A stretch of 64,000 bases of DNA. Origin: Ramazzottius varieornatus (Eukaryota > Tardigrada > Eutardigrada > Parachela > Ramazzottiidae). The DNA lies in assembly GCA_001949185.1 (NCBI GenBank), contig BDGG01000009.1, positions 1,669,135 through 1,733,134 on the forward strand, written 5' to 3'. The notes beneath the pieces are model-generated. The model made no database searches. It worked only from the letters and a program-made list of their open reading frames with translations, and was not told the origin of the DNA. Shown in pieces: positions 52,277 to 63,911 of this stretch (positions within the stretch are counted from its first letter, which is position 1; each line of letters opens with the position of its first letter). The position numbers and the translations under genes were made by a program.

Positions 52277-55200
52277 ATGCAGGCGAATGGCGGTGCACAG
52301 CACTCGACAAAGGCCAAAGAGTTCTCACTGGGAGACTACCTCAACCTCACGCCGGAACAGCAGGAAACATATCTAAAGATGCTGATCCTGACCGTCAGTT
52401 GCATTATGTGTAAGTGCGCCGGCCAGAAATTTTCGTTTGTGACCGGAAGGGATGAAAAGATTTGAGAACCGAACGAAAATTCGGCAAACGAACTCGACCA
52501 GATTGTTGTTTCCAAGTGGTGCAAGCTGTCAGTGTTATTGGCTGGAAGCGTGCGCCACTATGAAACACGATCTTGTCGATCTTTCTTCGCGGTTTTAATA
52601 GTAATTGAAAATTTCGTTGCAGCCTTCTCAACCAGATTGTTTTCGGTCCTACGGTACGAATCAGTCATCCACGGTACGTAGAAAGCTGGATCAGAATCCG
52701 AGGGGATGTAGTTTGGTATTGCGTAAAAGTCTGTAGTGACTTGACGGGCTTTTGTTTTGCAGAGTTCGATCCATATTTCAACTATCGGACAACGAAATTC
52801 CTTGCCGATGAAGGCTACTACAAATTTCACAACTGGTTTGACGACCGGGCGTGGTATCCTCTTGGTCGTATCATCGGAGGTACCATCTATCCAGGTAGGT
52901 TATAGTCAGGGCTTGTGTTCAAAACTGACGAGGTTCACGATAAGTCAGCCTTTTCTAGCCGACGTATAATCACACCCTCGTAAAAGCGCACTCGGTGGCA
53001 TCCAAACGGGTCTTTCTCTTTGCGGAAGATTTGTATTTCAACCTCGATACATCTTTCCTTTGCAGGTCTGATGGTGACTGCTTCCGTCCTGCACTACATT
53101 CTAAACACTTTGCATATCAGCATCGATGTCAGGAACGTTTGTGTCTTCTTCGCACCGCTCTTTTCCAGTTTGACAACCATTGTCACGTACTTGCTGACAA
53201 AAGAATTGAAGGTAGGTGAGCCAGTTGGACTATTCTGGTCTGGTATAAAAGGTCTTTATTTCCGTTTGGTCTGTTGCAGGATTCTGGTGCGGGTTTAGTA
53301 GCTGCAGCGCTGATATCGATCGTCCCAGGTTACATCTCCAGGTCGGTGGCTGGATCGTACGACAACGAAGGCATCGCCATCTTCTGCATGCTGTTGACCT
53401 ACTACCTGTGGATTAAGTCCGTCAAGACCGGATCAGTCTATTGGTCCAGTGCCTGTGCCCTAGCCTACTTTTACATGGTATGGAGGCCTGCTTTTCACTA
53501 ACTAATCATCCCTTTCGGAAATCCACCTCGACAAGGAAACTAGCCTGTCAGTTTTTCCAAGTGGCGGACGTCCTCATGGTTATGGGTAAACAGCCTGCGC
53601 CACTTGGGACAACAGTCTTGACGAGCTTATGTGCCGACTGCTCTCATGATGGGACTTGGTAGGTGTCGAGCTGGGGAGGTTATGTCTTTCTCATCAACTT
53701 GATTCCCCTACACGTCTTGGCCCTAATCTTCACCGGTCGCTTTTCCCATCGAATCTACGTGGCCTACTCTACGGTAAGGTTCGATTTCTTCTTCTGGTCT
53801 CTTTCCAACCTGCTGGTTGTTTTTGTGTAAGAAGGCAGAGCATACTGTACGCGGGTCTTGACGGCTTTGCGTTTAATCAAGCTTTGCAAGAGCCAAGTTC
53901 GTCGAACCAAGCTGTCAGGTGCCTTATTACCTTATGGCGTGACCCGATTGACACATCTCCCTTTTTCGTTACAGGTGTATGTCATCGGCACCATCCTTTC
54001 CATGCAGATCCCTTTTGTCGGATTCCAGCCCGTACAAACCAGCGAACACATGGCAGTAAGCACAGTGTCGCTCAATGAACAGTTCTCTAAAAGTCTCATC
54101 CTTGAGCACATAGACAAATTTACGGAAAAAGATCTGCAGACACATTTGAGAAGATTATTTTCTCAAGTGGCGCACTTGTACGGTTTTATTGGCTGGAAGC
54201 GTGCGCCCTTTGAAAGAAGATCTTCTCCAGTTTGATTGTTGTCGTCTCAATAGTATACTCTTGACTTGAAGAGTGGCGTTTTAGGCTTTTGGCGTTTTTG
54301 GGTTATGTCAACTTTACGCCTTCCACGAGTATGTGCGATCGAAGATGAGCCGGGAGAACTTTGAGCAGTTGCTGCGTTCGGTGGTCTTGGTGCTAGGCGG
54401 CGTAGGAGCAGTGGTAGGTGCCATCTTGTCCTTCACCGGCAAGATTGCTCCCTGGACGGGTCGCTTCTACTCGTTGCTGGACCCCTCCTACGCCAAGAAC
54501 AACATTCCAATCATCGCTTCGGTCTCGGAACATCAGCCGACAGCTTGGTCTTCTTTCTACTTTGACCTGCAGTTGCTCGTCTTCATGTTTCCCGGTAAGG
54601 CCCAATTGGAAGGCCGACAGGGTCGTTGTTGCCAAGTGGCGCACGTTTGCAGTGCAATTGACTGGAAGTGTGCGCCATTAGGGCAAACGATGTGGTCGCG
54701 TTTCCTTGCGCAGCTGCCGATTCAGCTCTCTTACGATACGGTATTGATGCGATGTTCAAGTGGGGCTTTTGTAGTGGGAATGTACTACTGTTTCAAGAAG
54801 CTGACGGACGGCAACATCTTTATCATCATGTACGGGGTGACCAGCATCTACTTTGCCGGTGTGATGGTCCGTCTGATGCTGGTGCTGGCTCCGGTCATGT
54901 GTGTCCTGTCGGGTATCGGCATCTCCTCCATCCTGTCCATCTATGCCAAGAACGCCGAAGTACCGTCGGAATCGGCCGGCCCTGACAGCGCCAAGAAGGG
55001 CCGACGGGGCGAGTCTTCCTACTGGCTGAAGAGCGAGGTACCTTTTGCCCCATCGCCCTTCATATCAAACTGTGACAAGTCCTCTCCATGATGATGCATT
55101 ATTGTTTGCCTGAAGTACTGTGATGGTTGACATTTCGCAAGACAGTATCTGAATAGACAAAACGGGTAGAGTAGCACTGTTAAGGACAACAAGTTCAACT

Positions 55201-56404
55201 GGACTGTGGGTAAGGTTGTAAAATGGTGGCCTCTTACAGATCGGGACGGCCATGTGCTGCTTGATGACGGTCTTGCTGGCCACCTACGCCTGGCACTGCA
55301 TCTGGGTGACGTCGGAGGCCTACAGCAGCCCTTCCATCGTCCTTTCGGCTCGCGGTGGAGGCGGCGATCGCATCATTTTTGACGACTTTCGTGAGGCCTA
55401 CTACTGGCTGCGGATGAACACTGCCGAGGTTGGTCCCCTACAGTGGAATGCACTTTGATGACATTGCCTTTGCGAGCAGCACTCTGTGCCGCGCTACTTA
55501 GTCGCGGTCCAATTTTTAACTCTCGCTAAAGTCATCTTCCGCTCATTCCTATTTCGGCTTCTTCGTGTGCCCGAAGCTGATCAATGTCATCGGTACAGAA
55601 GAGTATACTGGATGGGGGTTTCTCTTTTTCAGGAGGCCAAGATTATGTCCTGGTGGGATTATGGATATCAGGTAGGAGGACAGTGACGGACAGCTCTGTC
55701 CAATTGCAGCTTGAAACATTTCCTTATACCAGATCACGGCAATGGCTAACCGGACCATCCTGGTTGACAATAACACATGGAACAACACGCACATCTCGCA
55801 AGTTGGGCAGGCCATGTCGCGGCCGGAAGAACGGGCCTACGAGATTATGAGAGAACTGGATGTCGATTACGTTTTGGTCATCTTTGGCGGCCTGACGGGA
55901 TATTCTTCCGACGGTCAGCACCTATTCCTTATTCTCCACTGCATGGTCGCCTTGATAGATGACAACTTCATTCTTTTGTTGTAGATATTAACAAGTTTTT
56001 GTGGATGGTGCGAATCGGTGGGTCGACCGATCGCGGCTTCGACATCAAGGAGAACGACTATTACACTTCTTCGGGCGAGTTCCGAGTGGATCGTGAAGGT
56101 TCTCCCATCTTGCTGAACTGTCTGATGTACAAACTGTGCTATTATCGATTCGGAGACGTTTACACCGAAGGAGGTCAGTTCCAACTGCCCTCAAGTTTGT
56201 CTGTACCAAAACCCAAAAGCACTTTTCCCTTCTCTTATCTAGTTTTTGTCTTTTGCAGGTAAACCAGCGGGTTACGATCGGGTTCGTAACGTGGAGATTG
56301 GCAATAAGGATTTTGAGCTAGATCGCTTAGAGGAAGCTTTCACTTCGGAGCATTGGCTCGTAAGAATTTACAAAGTGAAAAAGTTGCCCAATAGAAGTAT
56401 CTAA
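52277..56404 (+). CDS. STT3A: Oligosaccharyltransferase catalytic subunit STT3A
   Basis: Fourteen exons from 52277-52409 to 56259-56404 join exactly in frame to 722 residues (human STT3A 705). It is the polytopic ER enzyme that transfers the dolichol-linked glycan to Asn in N-X-S/T. Catalytic signatures: [14 protein letters not shown] (first acidic motif), [30 protein letters not shown] (SVSE) and [15 protein letters not shown], which carries the WWDYG acceptor-sequon site. [10 protein letters not shown] is conserved. Many stretches are identical to STT3A rather than STT3B ([34 protein letters not shown]). Exon 11 is 39 bp and codes for [12 protein letters not shown]. Introns 1, 5, 7 and 8 carry palindromes. 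Confidence 0.97.
52480..52592. repeat. Intronic palindrome (STT3A intron 1)
   Basis: Nearly full-length copy beginning TTCGGCAAACGAACTCGACC, with TTTCCAAGTGG / GCGTGCGCCACTA arms. Confidence 0.88.
53527..53638. repeat. Intronic palindrome (STT3A intron 5)
   Basis: TTTTCCAAGTGGCGGACG / CTGCGCCACTTGGGAC arms with outer CTCGACAAGG and CTTGACGAGCTTATGTGCCG. Confidence 0.88.
54148..54234. repeat. Intronic palindrome (STT3A intron 7)
   Basis: GAGAAGATTATTTTCTCAAG / AAGAAGATCTTCTC outer arms and a loop with the common TTATTGGCTGGAAGCG. Confidence 0.88.
54611..54702. repeat. Intronic palindrome (STT3A intron 8)
   Basis: GGTCGTTGTTGCCAAGTGG / TGTGCGCCATTAGGGCAAAC arms around an AATTGACTGGAAG loop. 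Confidence 0.88.
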
Positions 56405-57243
56405 ACCGGTAGATTATCTTGCGAACCCTCTCTACTAAACTGCTGACTGGCGCTGGATGACTGATTCTGCTGTTGCAGACAATGTTATGCTTTTTAAATA
56501 ATATTTTCTACCTTGATTTTTATCTGTAAAGCTGCACCACGAACTGTACTGATCTGTTGTTACTCAAGAATGAACGGAAGCGCAACTATCTTGTAAAGTT
56601 TTGTTACGGGTTTGCGGCCAGCCTTCCGTTAGATTCCGTTGATCAAACGTGTTCAAACGCGTCTTCACTCATGGCCGAGATGCTGTACTGACTCATCGAT
56701 TTATGAAAATACTGCCTACTTTGTGTGTACAAGCAGCCGCGCACCGTGATGTCATCGCGGCTTGTGGAGCCTGGGTTTGTATAACTTAAAAGGCTGCAGC
56801 CACTCGTTCTGGTCGTCTCATTCTTTCAGTAGTCGGTACCACTTTCAGGAAAACATTCTGTGACGATTCTCAAACCGGGAATCTCGAAAACTTGCCGGAA
56901 GAGTAAGCGCGGACAGGAGTCCTCGTCCACGCTTCCGTTGAACGATAGAGCCGAGATACTTTCGACTTCGAGGGGCTCTCTCCATTTCCGGGTTCAAAGG
57001 ATAGCCAAAGTCGCAACTCGCAAGCTCCGTCCTGCCCAATTTACTTGGACCATTGATTGTCTGATTAGTTGACGAGACAGCGCGATTTGGAGTTTCCTTT
57101 TCTCGACGCGCTTTTCCAGTTTTGTCTTGCCGTTTCACCTCCGACAAGACATCGCATCCAGACTGATCAAGTCCATTTTGTGCTGCCGTCATAGTCTCGA
57201 AGAGGGATCTATTGGTCTGACATACAAATCCACGAGGGAAAAG
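56405..57243. other. Spacer STT3A/Ku80 with a possible antisense ORF
   Basis: Contains the STT3A 3'UTR and the Ku80 promoter. Its right part is covered by the minus-strand ORF 56845-57192, listed separately. Confidence 0.4.
56845..57192 (-). CDS. Hypothetical 115-residue basic protein, head-to-head with Ku80
   Basis: Uninterrupted frame from an ATG at 57192 (MTAAQNGLDQ), only about 50 bp from the Ku80 start codon on the other strand. It is basic and polar, with PEMERAPRSRKYLG and VQRKRGRGLLSAL, and no hydrophobic segment. No homologue was recognised. Such a close start would leave almost no room for separate 5' leaders, so a chance ORF in the promoter is a real possibility. Confidence 0.25.
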   Translation of the reverse strand: MTAAQNGLDQSGCDVLSEVKRQDKTGKARREKETPNRAVSSTNQTINGPSKLGRTELASCDFGYPLNPEMERAPRSRKYLGSIVQRKRGRGLLSALTLPASFRDSRFENRHRMFS

Positions 57244-60200
57244 ATGGCGTGGAATAAGGTATGGCCGGAACTTCGGAGTTTGTCTGGTCTGCAATATGCT
57301 TTATGATCGTCTTTTGCTCGTAGGAAGCAACAGTTATCGTCTTTGATATTGGATCTCATATGGCCCAGCAGGCAGAAGGCAAAATGAGTCACTTCGACAT
57401 ATCGAAACAATGTATATTGCGAATACTGCAGAACAAGGTATGGTATCCTTGTGGACGTGCCTTCTTGCTTAATTCTGCTTAATAGTGGTCTTCCCTCCAT
57501 CGCAGTTGTTCACAGAGTCCAAGGATGAATTCGCCCTCGTGCTGTGCGGCGCAGAAAATACGGACAATCGCCTCAACGAGATGTCGGACAGCGACTACAT
57601 GTCGATCAAGACCGAAGCAGGTTTAAAGATGGTCGACTGGGAAATTCTGGACGCGCTCAGCAGTATTCAAGAACCGACCATGGTCAAGGATGGCGACGGT
57701 AAGACACATGCAGCAGGACCATCTAGTAAAGAAAACTTTCCAGCAACATGCCCTTGCCTTTTCAGTTTTTGAAGCACTCAGAGTCGCTCTGGACGTCATC
57801 GAACAGGAAGAAGCCGCATCTAAGAAGTAATTTAGCTGTAATGGACAAGTTTTGTCTGCCCCTGCTGTAATTATTCCTTCGTATTCCTTAGGAAACGATT
57901 CGCTAAACGGAGAATTTTGCTCTTTTCCAACCTACGTGGAACTTCGAATGCTGTGAGAGATCAGATGTCGCGCTTCGTGCAGGATATGGAGAGCGCCAAT
58001 ATCAATATGATGCAGCTCATGTAAGGACTTTATCTCGTGATCCATCTAAACGTCTTATCGATTGTTGGTTCGTTATAGCGGGGTCGATTTGGAAGAAAAG
58101 AAAGACGAGCCACGTCACAACGGGCACGATAAGAAGGGCCAGACGAAGAAGCAGGGAAAGGCCGCTGTGGAGACCCTCCAGAAGGTGTACGAGTCCTTGA
58201 AGTCCGTTGAAGACGTTGAGAGCTACTCCTTCGCTGACGCTTTGAAATATACAAACGCCTTCGCCGGACGTCAAGTACGCCCCACTCCTTGGAACGGCCT
58301 TTTGGAGATCGGTGAGACACTAAAAGTCCCAGTTGTCATGTTCTGCAGAGTAAGTAAGGACGTTATTACCAAGACTTCCGGTTGGTTCTGCAACGACGGA
58401 AATTACAGAACCTTCGCCTTAATACATTTCTGCTTCCTTTCAGATAAAGGAGGCAAAGCCCAAGCAGAGCTGGAAGAAGGCTTACGCCGCGGACCCCAGT
58501 ATCGGTATTCAGCAGTCTACCCAGTTCTTCCGACAAGTGGGCTTGCAGAGAGAAGAAGTCGCTGCAGAAGAACTCGTTGAAGGTATGTTAATCCTTTTTG
58601 CCTCATTCAATGTCACTTTTCAAAAGTGGCGCACGCTTCCAGCTAATCTCACGGGCAAAGTGCGTTACTTGGGTGAACAATTTGGTCGAGTTTGCTTGCC
58701 GAGCTCCCCATTCTGGCTCAGTATCACCTTATTTGATCGAGATCGAATTTCCGTTTCTTCGTTGATAGCATATCGATATGGTGTCACGACGGTACCGTTC
58801 TCTGAGGAGGACAAGAAGAACATGAAGTTCACTAACGTGGGCAAATGCATGAAGGCGCTGGGCTTCGCGCCGGCTTCTCAGGTGAAAGCTCATCTGTTCG
58901 TCGGAGATGACGTCAAGATCATGACGGCCGCTTTGGCCGACGAAGCAGCCGCTACTGCAGTGTCGGCCTTAGTCCATGCTCTCAAGGAAGACAACATGGT
59001 CATCATCTGTAAGTACGGCTATAACAGGATCAGCGCCCCAAAGATGGTCGCTCTCTCTCCCCACATTTGTCAACGCGCAGCGGGAAAATACGAGGTTCGT
59101 TCAAGCTTTTCAGCCTTCTTGATTACCGATCGGTTATGTTGTGTAGTCTTTATAGGGTTTCTACGTTCATTACTTGCCGTTCGAAGACGATCTTCGCCTT
59201 TACACATTCGCACCTCTCGTCAATAACAAGCGCAAGATTCACTTGCAGCCTAACGAGGAACAATTGGAAGCTGTGGGAGACCTGATCGACAAGCTAACGG
59301 TTAACGAGTAAGTGGACTTGCACATTTGTTTAACACTACCTCGTATGTGGGAAATCTGGAAATGAAATTGGCAAATCGTTTTCCCACGTCGGCATTTTCT
59401 CAGCCAGTAACAATGCGTACGTGCGTCACTTCAGATGTCGGCAACTGAAATTTGCTAGATCGTTTTCTGAAGTGACGCACGCTCTCGTCCAGTAATAGTT
59501 AGAATGTTCGCCACTTGAGATGCCAGTCTGGGTGGAATCACTTGGCGATGTGATGTATGATGATCCGTTTCTAGAGGAGACGACTACTTCGACGCCTTGA
59601 ACCCGAAGAACATTCGCAATCCTTACCTGCAGCGCCTGTACCAATCCTTACAACACCGTGCCTTGAACGCCGACAAGCCACTTCCGCCCCTCGATGAAGG
59701 TCTTCTGACGCAGCTAACTATGCCTAAAGAGCTGGCGATGGCTTCAGCGGCGGAAGTGGATAGAATAAAGCTACTCTTCCCCCTCAAGAAGGTCGAAAAA
59801 CCCAAGTTCAGAAGACAACACAACGGAGCCGCCGGTGATCAACAGTATGTGCATGAAGAATGGTTCCAGTCAGAGCATTAAAAGGGCCTTTTACAGGGAA
59901 GATGTCGATATGGCCACCATAGATGGAACCGACGGCGGGTCTGCCGCTCTGGGACAGATCAACAACTTTAAACCTACCGTCGTCACGGTGGGAACTATCG
60001 CACCGGTGGATGACTTCATGACACTCATTGAGGATGCCAGCGATACCAAGTTCGATGATGGTAAGGACACTTGTTGGCTTCTTGTGCAAAACAAGTGGCA
60101 AGTCGGCAAATGACCTGAACATCATCGTTTTTCTCAGTGGCGCACGTTTTCACTTTTATTGGCTGAGAACGTGCGCCACTTGGGGAAAACGATGTCAGTG

Positions 60201-60843
60201 GATTCATTTGCCGACGTTCCAAATATCCTTTGATTTGTGGTTTATGTTTAGTATGTTTTCAGCTGTGAAGAAAGCGGCGGAAGTCGTGAATGAAATCATT
60301 TTTGGCTTTGACGGTTCCTTGTACGCGGAGAAAGTGTTGAAATTGATCACGGTAGTACGACGTGAATGCGTGACGGTAAGCAGGCTTTGTCTTCCGAGTA
60401 CGCAAGTACTTTTCGGTAGGAAATGATGATAGAGATTCATATCTTGCAGAAAAACCGAACATTCATGTTTAACATGTTCCTGAAAACCTTCAAAGCGGAC
60501 TTGCAGAGTAAAGATCTGAAGGACGTGTGGGAGAAGCTGGTAGAAGGTGAGTCTTCCCAAGCGGAAGTGGCAGCTCCTTGAGCACTTCATTGCCATGTAT
60601 TTTTGTCTGCAGAAAAAGTCACGCTGATCGACAGCCAGGAGGCGTCGGAAAGTAACGTCTCGCGAAAGGAGGCAGAAGAGTTTCTCAAAGTGACGGCGGT
60701 GAAGAAGGCCTCTCCCAAGAAAGCCGCGGCCAAAAAGGACGAAGACGACATGGTACTTACTTCGTCTATAACCCATTCATTTCATCTTTGCCACTTTCAA
60801 TACACAGTCTTGTCATTCACAGTTTTCGGAGATGTTTGCCTAA
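57244..60843 (+). CDS. XRCC5: Ku80 (XRCC5), DNA end-binding subunit
   Basis: Fifteen exons (57244-57258, 57324-57437, 57506-57698, 57766-57826, 57892-58020, 58079-58349, 58444-58582, 58769-59094, 59156-59307, 59575-59844, 59897-60060, 60263-60375, 60450-60546, 60613-60752, 60823-60843) join to 734 residues (human 732). Ku80 forms the ring on broken DNA ends that starts non-homologous end joining. Visible parts: vWA domain (ATVIVFDIGSHMAQQ), the beta-barrel core (AYRYGVTTVPFSEEDKK, GFYVHYLPFEDDLRLYTFAP), NPYLQRLYQSLQHRAL, and the C-terminal helical domain (WEKLVEEKVTLIDSQEA). The last exon is only 21 bp and gives an acidic-hydrophobic tail DEDDMFSEMFA, like the DNA-PKcs-binding tail of vertebrate Ku80. 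The first exon codes five residues. Confidence 0.96.
58611..58705. repeat. Intronic palindrome (Ku80 intron 7)
   Basis: TTTTCAAAAGTGGCGCACGC / AAGTGCGTTACTTGGG arms and outer GGTCGAGTTTGCTTGCCGAG. Confidence 0.9.
59370..59530. repeat. Intronic palindrome, tandem pair (Ku80 intron 9)
   Basis: Copies 59370-59445 and 59448-59530, both with CAGCCAGTAACA- or GTCCAGTAATAG-type loops. The left copy is degraded on one arm. Confidence 0.82.
60118..60222. repeat. Intronic palindrome (Ku80 intron 11)
   Basis: Well-preserved copy: CATCGTTTTTCTCAGTGGCG / CGCCACTTGGGGAAAACGAT arms with loop TTTATTGGCTGAGAACG. Confidence 0.92.
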
Positions 60844-61236
60844 ACCTCCACCTTCGCTTGACGTGCATGTTGGCATCTCGACCTTCAGCCTACATAACAC
60901 CAACTACACTGCACTGCGCTTACGAGATTTTAGTACTACATCTTTTTTTGAATGAGCAGATGATGTTTCTGGTTTTACGCACGTTTTGTATCGTCGAAAA
61001 CACTTTCATGTTCTGTGAATTTCCTATGAAATTCTATCAACAAATGTTCAGTCTGTACCTTATCAAAGTGTCGCCAGAAAAACAGAAGAATGTGCTAGAC
61101 GACAAGAGCGATGTTATGACAATAAGTACATGTAAATGAGGAACCAAGCTTGTCGTTGAGTTCTCTGGTAATTCTCCATTCTCGCGTGAAAAGAATGGAA
61201 AAAACTTGGCGCAGGCCAGACTAACTTAAGGCAACT
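60844..61236. other. Convergent 3' region Ku80/SF3B6
   Basis: An open frame continues from the Ku80 intron to 61139 but has no family likeness beyond the 60752 donor. Treated as 3'UTR DNA of both genes. Confidence 0.5.
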
Positions 61237-62084
61237 TCAGGCTGCGGACTTGTCCAGTCCGTAGTTAGCCTTGACTTTCTCCAACTGTTCGGCCTGCTTG
61301 TCGATGTCGAGTTTCTTGAAAGCCTTGTTGGTTTGGAAGTAGAGGACGACGAGGTAGCGGTTGCAGACGTTGAAGCCCGACAGGTGGTCACATGCGTTCT
61401 TGGCGTCGAAGATGTCCTCGTAAACGACGAATGCTGTCCCTTTCGACTCCGCTGTGTTGCCTCTGTAACAGCAGGAAACTCACTGATAGAAGCACCTTAA
61501 AGCCAACCGAGCATTCCTCGGTCTTTTGCTAGGTGCAACTGATCAAAGTATGCAGTTTGCGCTTACACTCTTATCTGACGAATAGGTCCGTACTTTCCAA
61601 AGATGTCGTACATCTCTTCGGCTGTTATCTTGTAAGGAAGATTTCTGACGTACAGGATCCGGTTGACCTCCGGAGGCAAACGGACCTAGAAACGACACAC
61701 GGAAGTTAGTACAGGTTAAGTCAGTTAACACAGGTGATAGTAGAAAAGACAACCACGATATAGGAACCACGATAAGAATACACAGCAAGGGTTATAACTA
61801 GCTAGTGGTTCTGACCACTGGGCAGGCCGAGCAAAGGAGGCAAAAGATTATAGGCCACACATTTCTACTGCGTTACGTTGCACTTGCGAGTAAAAATTTC
61901 TGTGACCCGGATCAAGTCACGCATTTGTTTTCAGTAGAGTTTGCGATATATGAAAGCTGGAAGAATCTGATCGTCTATTGAAATCTCGACAGACTTAAAA
62001 GGGCTTCGCTTCGCTCGGCCTGATTATGTACTGTAGATAACATAGGCTAGCTGAGCTTACTTTGGCTTTCTGTAGCAGAGCCAT
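61237..62084 (-). CDS. SF3B6: Splicing factor 3B subunit 6 (SF3b14a/p14)
   Basis: Three exons (62084-62061, 61685-61567, 61462-61237) give 122 residues (human 125). This RRM protein sits in the SF3b complex of U2 snRNP next to the branch-point adenosine, bound to SF3B1. The sequence is close to human p14: [57 protein letters not shown] and [16 protein letters not shown]. The first exon codes only MALLQKAK. The C-terminal tail ([19 protein letters not shown]) is slightly shorter than in vertebrates. Confidence 0.97.
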
Positions 62085-63210
62085 CTTGACTCTTTTTTCC
62101 TCTTATATCCACACTTTCGCAGCTTCCGAGGCTTCCTTCAGACAACCCGTATGTAAAAACAAGGGGGATCTTCGAGATATTCAATGTGGTGAATGCAAAC
62201 TGATAACGCGTAAGCAATGTCAGTCAGGCTAGCATGGATCCACGAAAGATATAAAACTTCACTCCGATCTTCAGGCAGCAAAATGGCCCGAAGCTGGACA
62301 ACACTAGTACTGTCAGACACTGCGGAAGATGCTGAGTTGATGAGGACGAAATGTCAGAACTCAGAACTTAGAAAACAAGAATATTCATTTCAGCAGCGAT
62401 TGCCAGCCAAGACAAGAAAGGTCCCTGCTGCCCCGGGTCGGCCTGCGGGGCAGGACGAGCCCTATGGCCCCTACCCGTGATATACGAGGTAGACGGCATG
62501 GAGATTACAAGTCTCAATTTTGGCTTTCTCTGCGTCAAACTCATCTTTCTTGGTGTCTAAATTAAGAAACACTTGTTCCCGTTCTTCACAAACCTTTAGA
62601 GGTACAAGCTGAGTTGACTGTACTATTGACCACTTTGGTCGAAATTTAAAATGTTTGGTGGAGTGGAGCGTGATCAGAACAATCAGCGAATTGGACTTGG
62701 CGCGTCAAGTGATCTGAGCTACACGCCTCTCTCGCATTGCGCCACTTGACTTCCGCTCTCGTTCCTTCTCGAAATCCATCATGTTTTCGACCGAACCAGC
62801 ATTGAAGTTAAGAAGAGATAATTGTCTTCCCGAAACTATCGCCAGAAAAAGCGAAAGAAGTCCAGGCTTTATCCAGTAGAGGGCTAAATGACAGGCCCCG
62901 CGAATCCCGATGCCCTGCTGAACTTGCGCGGCCTAATATCCCTTTATACTAATATGCTGTGCCGGAAGTGAGCAAACCGTGAAACGGCTTACTGTGTCAT
63001 AGATACTGACACAGTAAGGGCTCACAAAGATAAGATTTGCTCGGTGGTGTAACTAACTTGATCATTTTGCTGGATCCGTCCTCTGTTTGATTCAAGCAAT
63101 CAAACGCTAGAGATAATCATGATACTTTGAACGGTCTACTTCAGACTGTAAAGCCCCCGAACGTGTAATTTTTCAAAATTCTGATTTCTAGATTTCTAGA
63201 AGATGTCCGT
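62085..63210. other. Intergenic region before the transposase
   Basis: No gene recognised. It contains one decayed palindrome-like pair (62700-62755; GTCAAGTG / GCGCCACTTGAC) and a 12-bp-arm hairpin at 62988-63018. It may include the left flank of the Harbinger element. Confidence 0.45.
62988..63018. repeat. Perfect 12-bp hairpin near the transposase
   Basis: CTTACTGTGTCA (62988-62999) pairs with TGACACAGTAAG (63007-63018) around a 7-base loop, about 200 bp upstream of the Harbinger ORF. Confidence 0.8.
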
Positions 63211-63911
63211 ATGTCGAGGGAAGCCTTTTCGGATCTCGTGAACCGCTTGTCAACACATCGCGTGTTTAGTAACGCATCATGGAATCCCCAACGTCCCATT
63301 GAACTGAAACTAATGGTAGCACTATTTCGTTTTGGGTGCTCAGGTAATGGTGCTGCTGTTGGTAAAGTGGCACGTCATTTCGGTGTATCAGTAGGGGATG
63401 TCGGGCTATATACCAACAGAGTTATTGTGGCGCTGCTCAGCATGGAGAAAGACGTAGTTTTCTGGCCGGATTCTGCAGACAAGAAGTCCATAAAGAAACG
63501 GATTCTTGAACAGTCAGTATTTCCAAACTACTTGGGATTCGTGGATGGAATTCTTATTGCTTTCGCTAAAAAGCCCAACATGGAGGGTTCGGACTACTTC
63601 ACTCAAAAGTCGAGGTATGGGATCAACACGCTAATTCTATGTGACGATCAGAAGCGGATCAGGTACTTGTTCGCAGAATTTTGTGGATCCGCGCGTGACA
63701 ACCGCGTATTCAGCAGCTCCAGGCTGACGACCATCGGAAGATCGTTTACTAGATCCGGGCTTGCTGCATTCTGCACAATCTACTGACGCAAGACTACCAC
63801 AACCCTGAGTGGAATAATGATTTAGAAGAAGAGCAAGACTCGGGAGCAGAAGATCATCCAGCTACCCAAAGAGTTTTGAAGAGAGGGGAATCAGAAGAGA
63901 GAGTTTCTTAG
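63211..63911 (+). pseudogene. PIF/Harbinger (HARBI1-like) transposase, internally deleted
   Basis: The intact frame 63211-63786 codes 191 residues of a DDE nuclease: an N-terminal part with HFGVSVGDVGLYTNRVI, the first catalytic Asp in LGFVDGILIAF (about residue 112), and the second in GSARDNRVFSS (about residue 163). The frame then breaks. The conserved C-terminal block (ACCILHNLLTQDYHNPEW) is found in the +1 frame from about 63750, ending at a stop at 63909-63911. The middle segment that should carry the third acidic residue is missing, so there is both a deletion and a frame change. The gene cannot make an active transposase. An upstream exon or the left terminal repeat was not found. Harbinger elements typically leave TTA/TNA target duplications, which I could not confirm. 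Confidence 0.8.

Noticed and set aside
60603-61139. Read-through extension of the Ku80 frame past 60752
   Set aside because: The extension is hydrophobic, unlike any Ku80, and a strong GTACTTAC donor with a later ATTCACAG acceptor gives a family-like tail.
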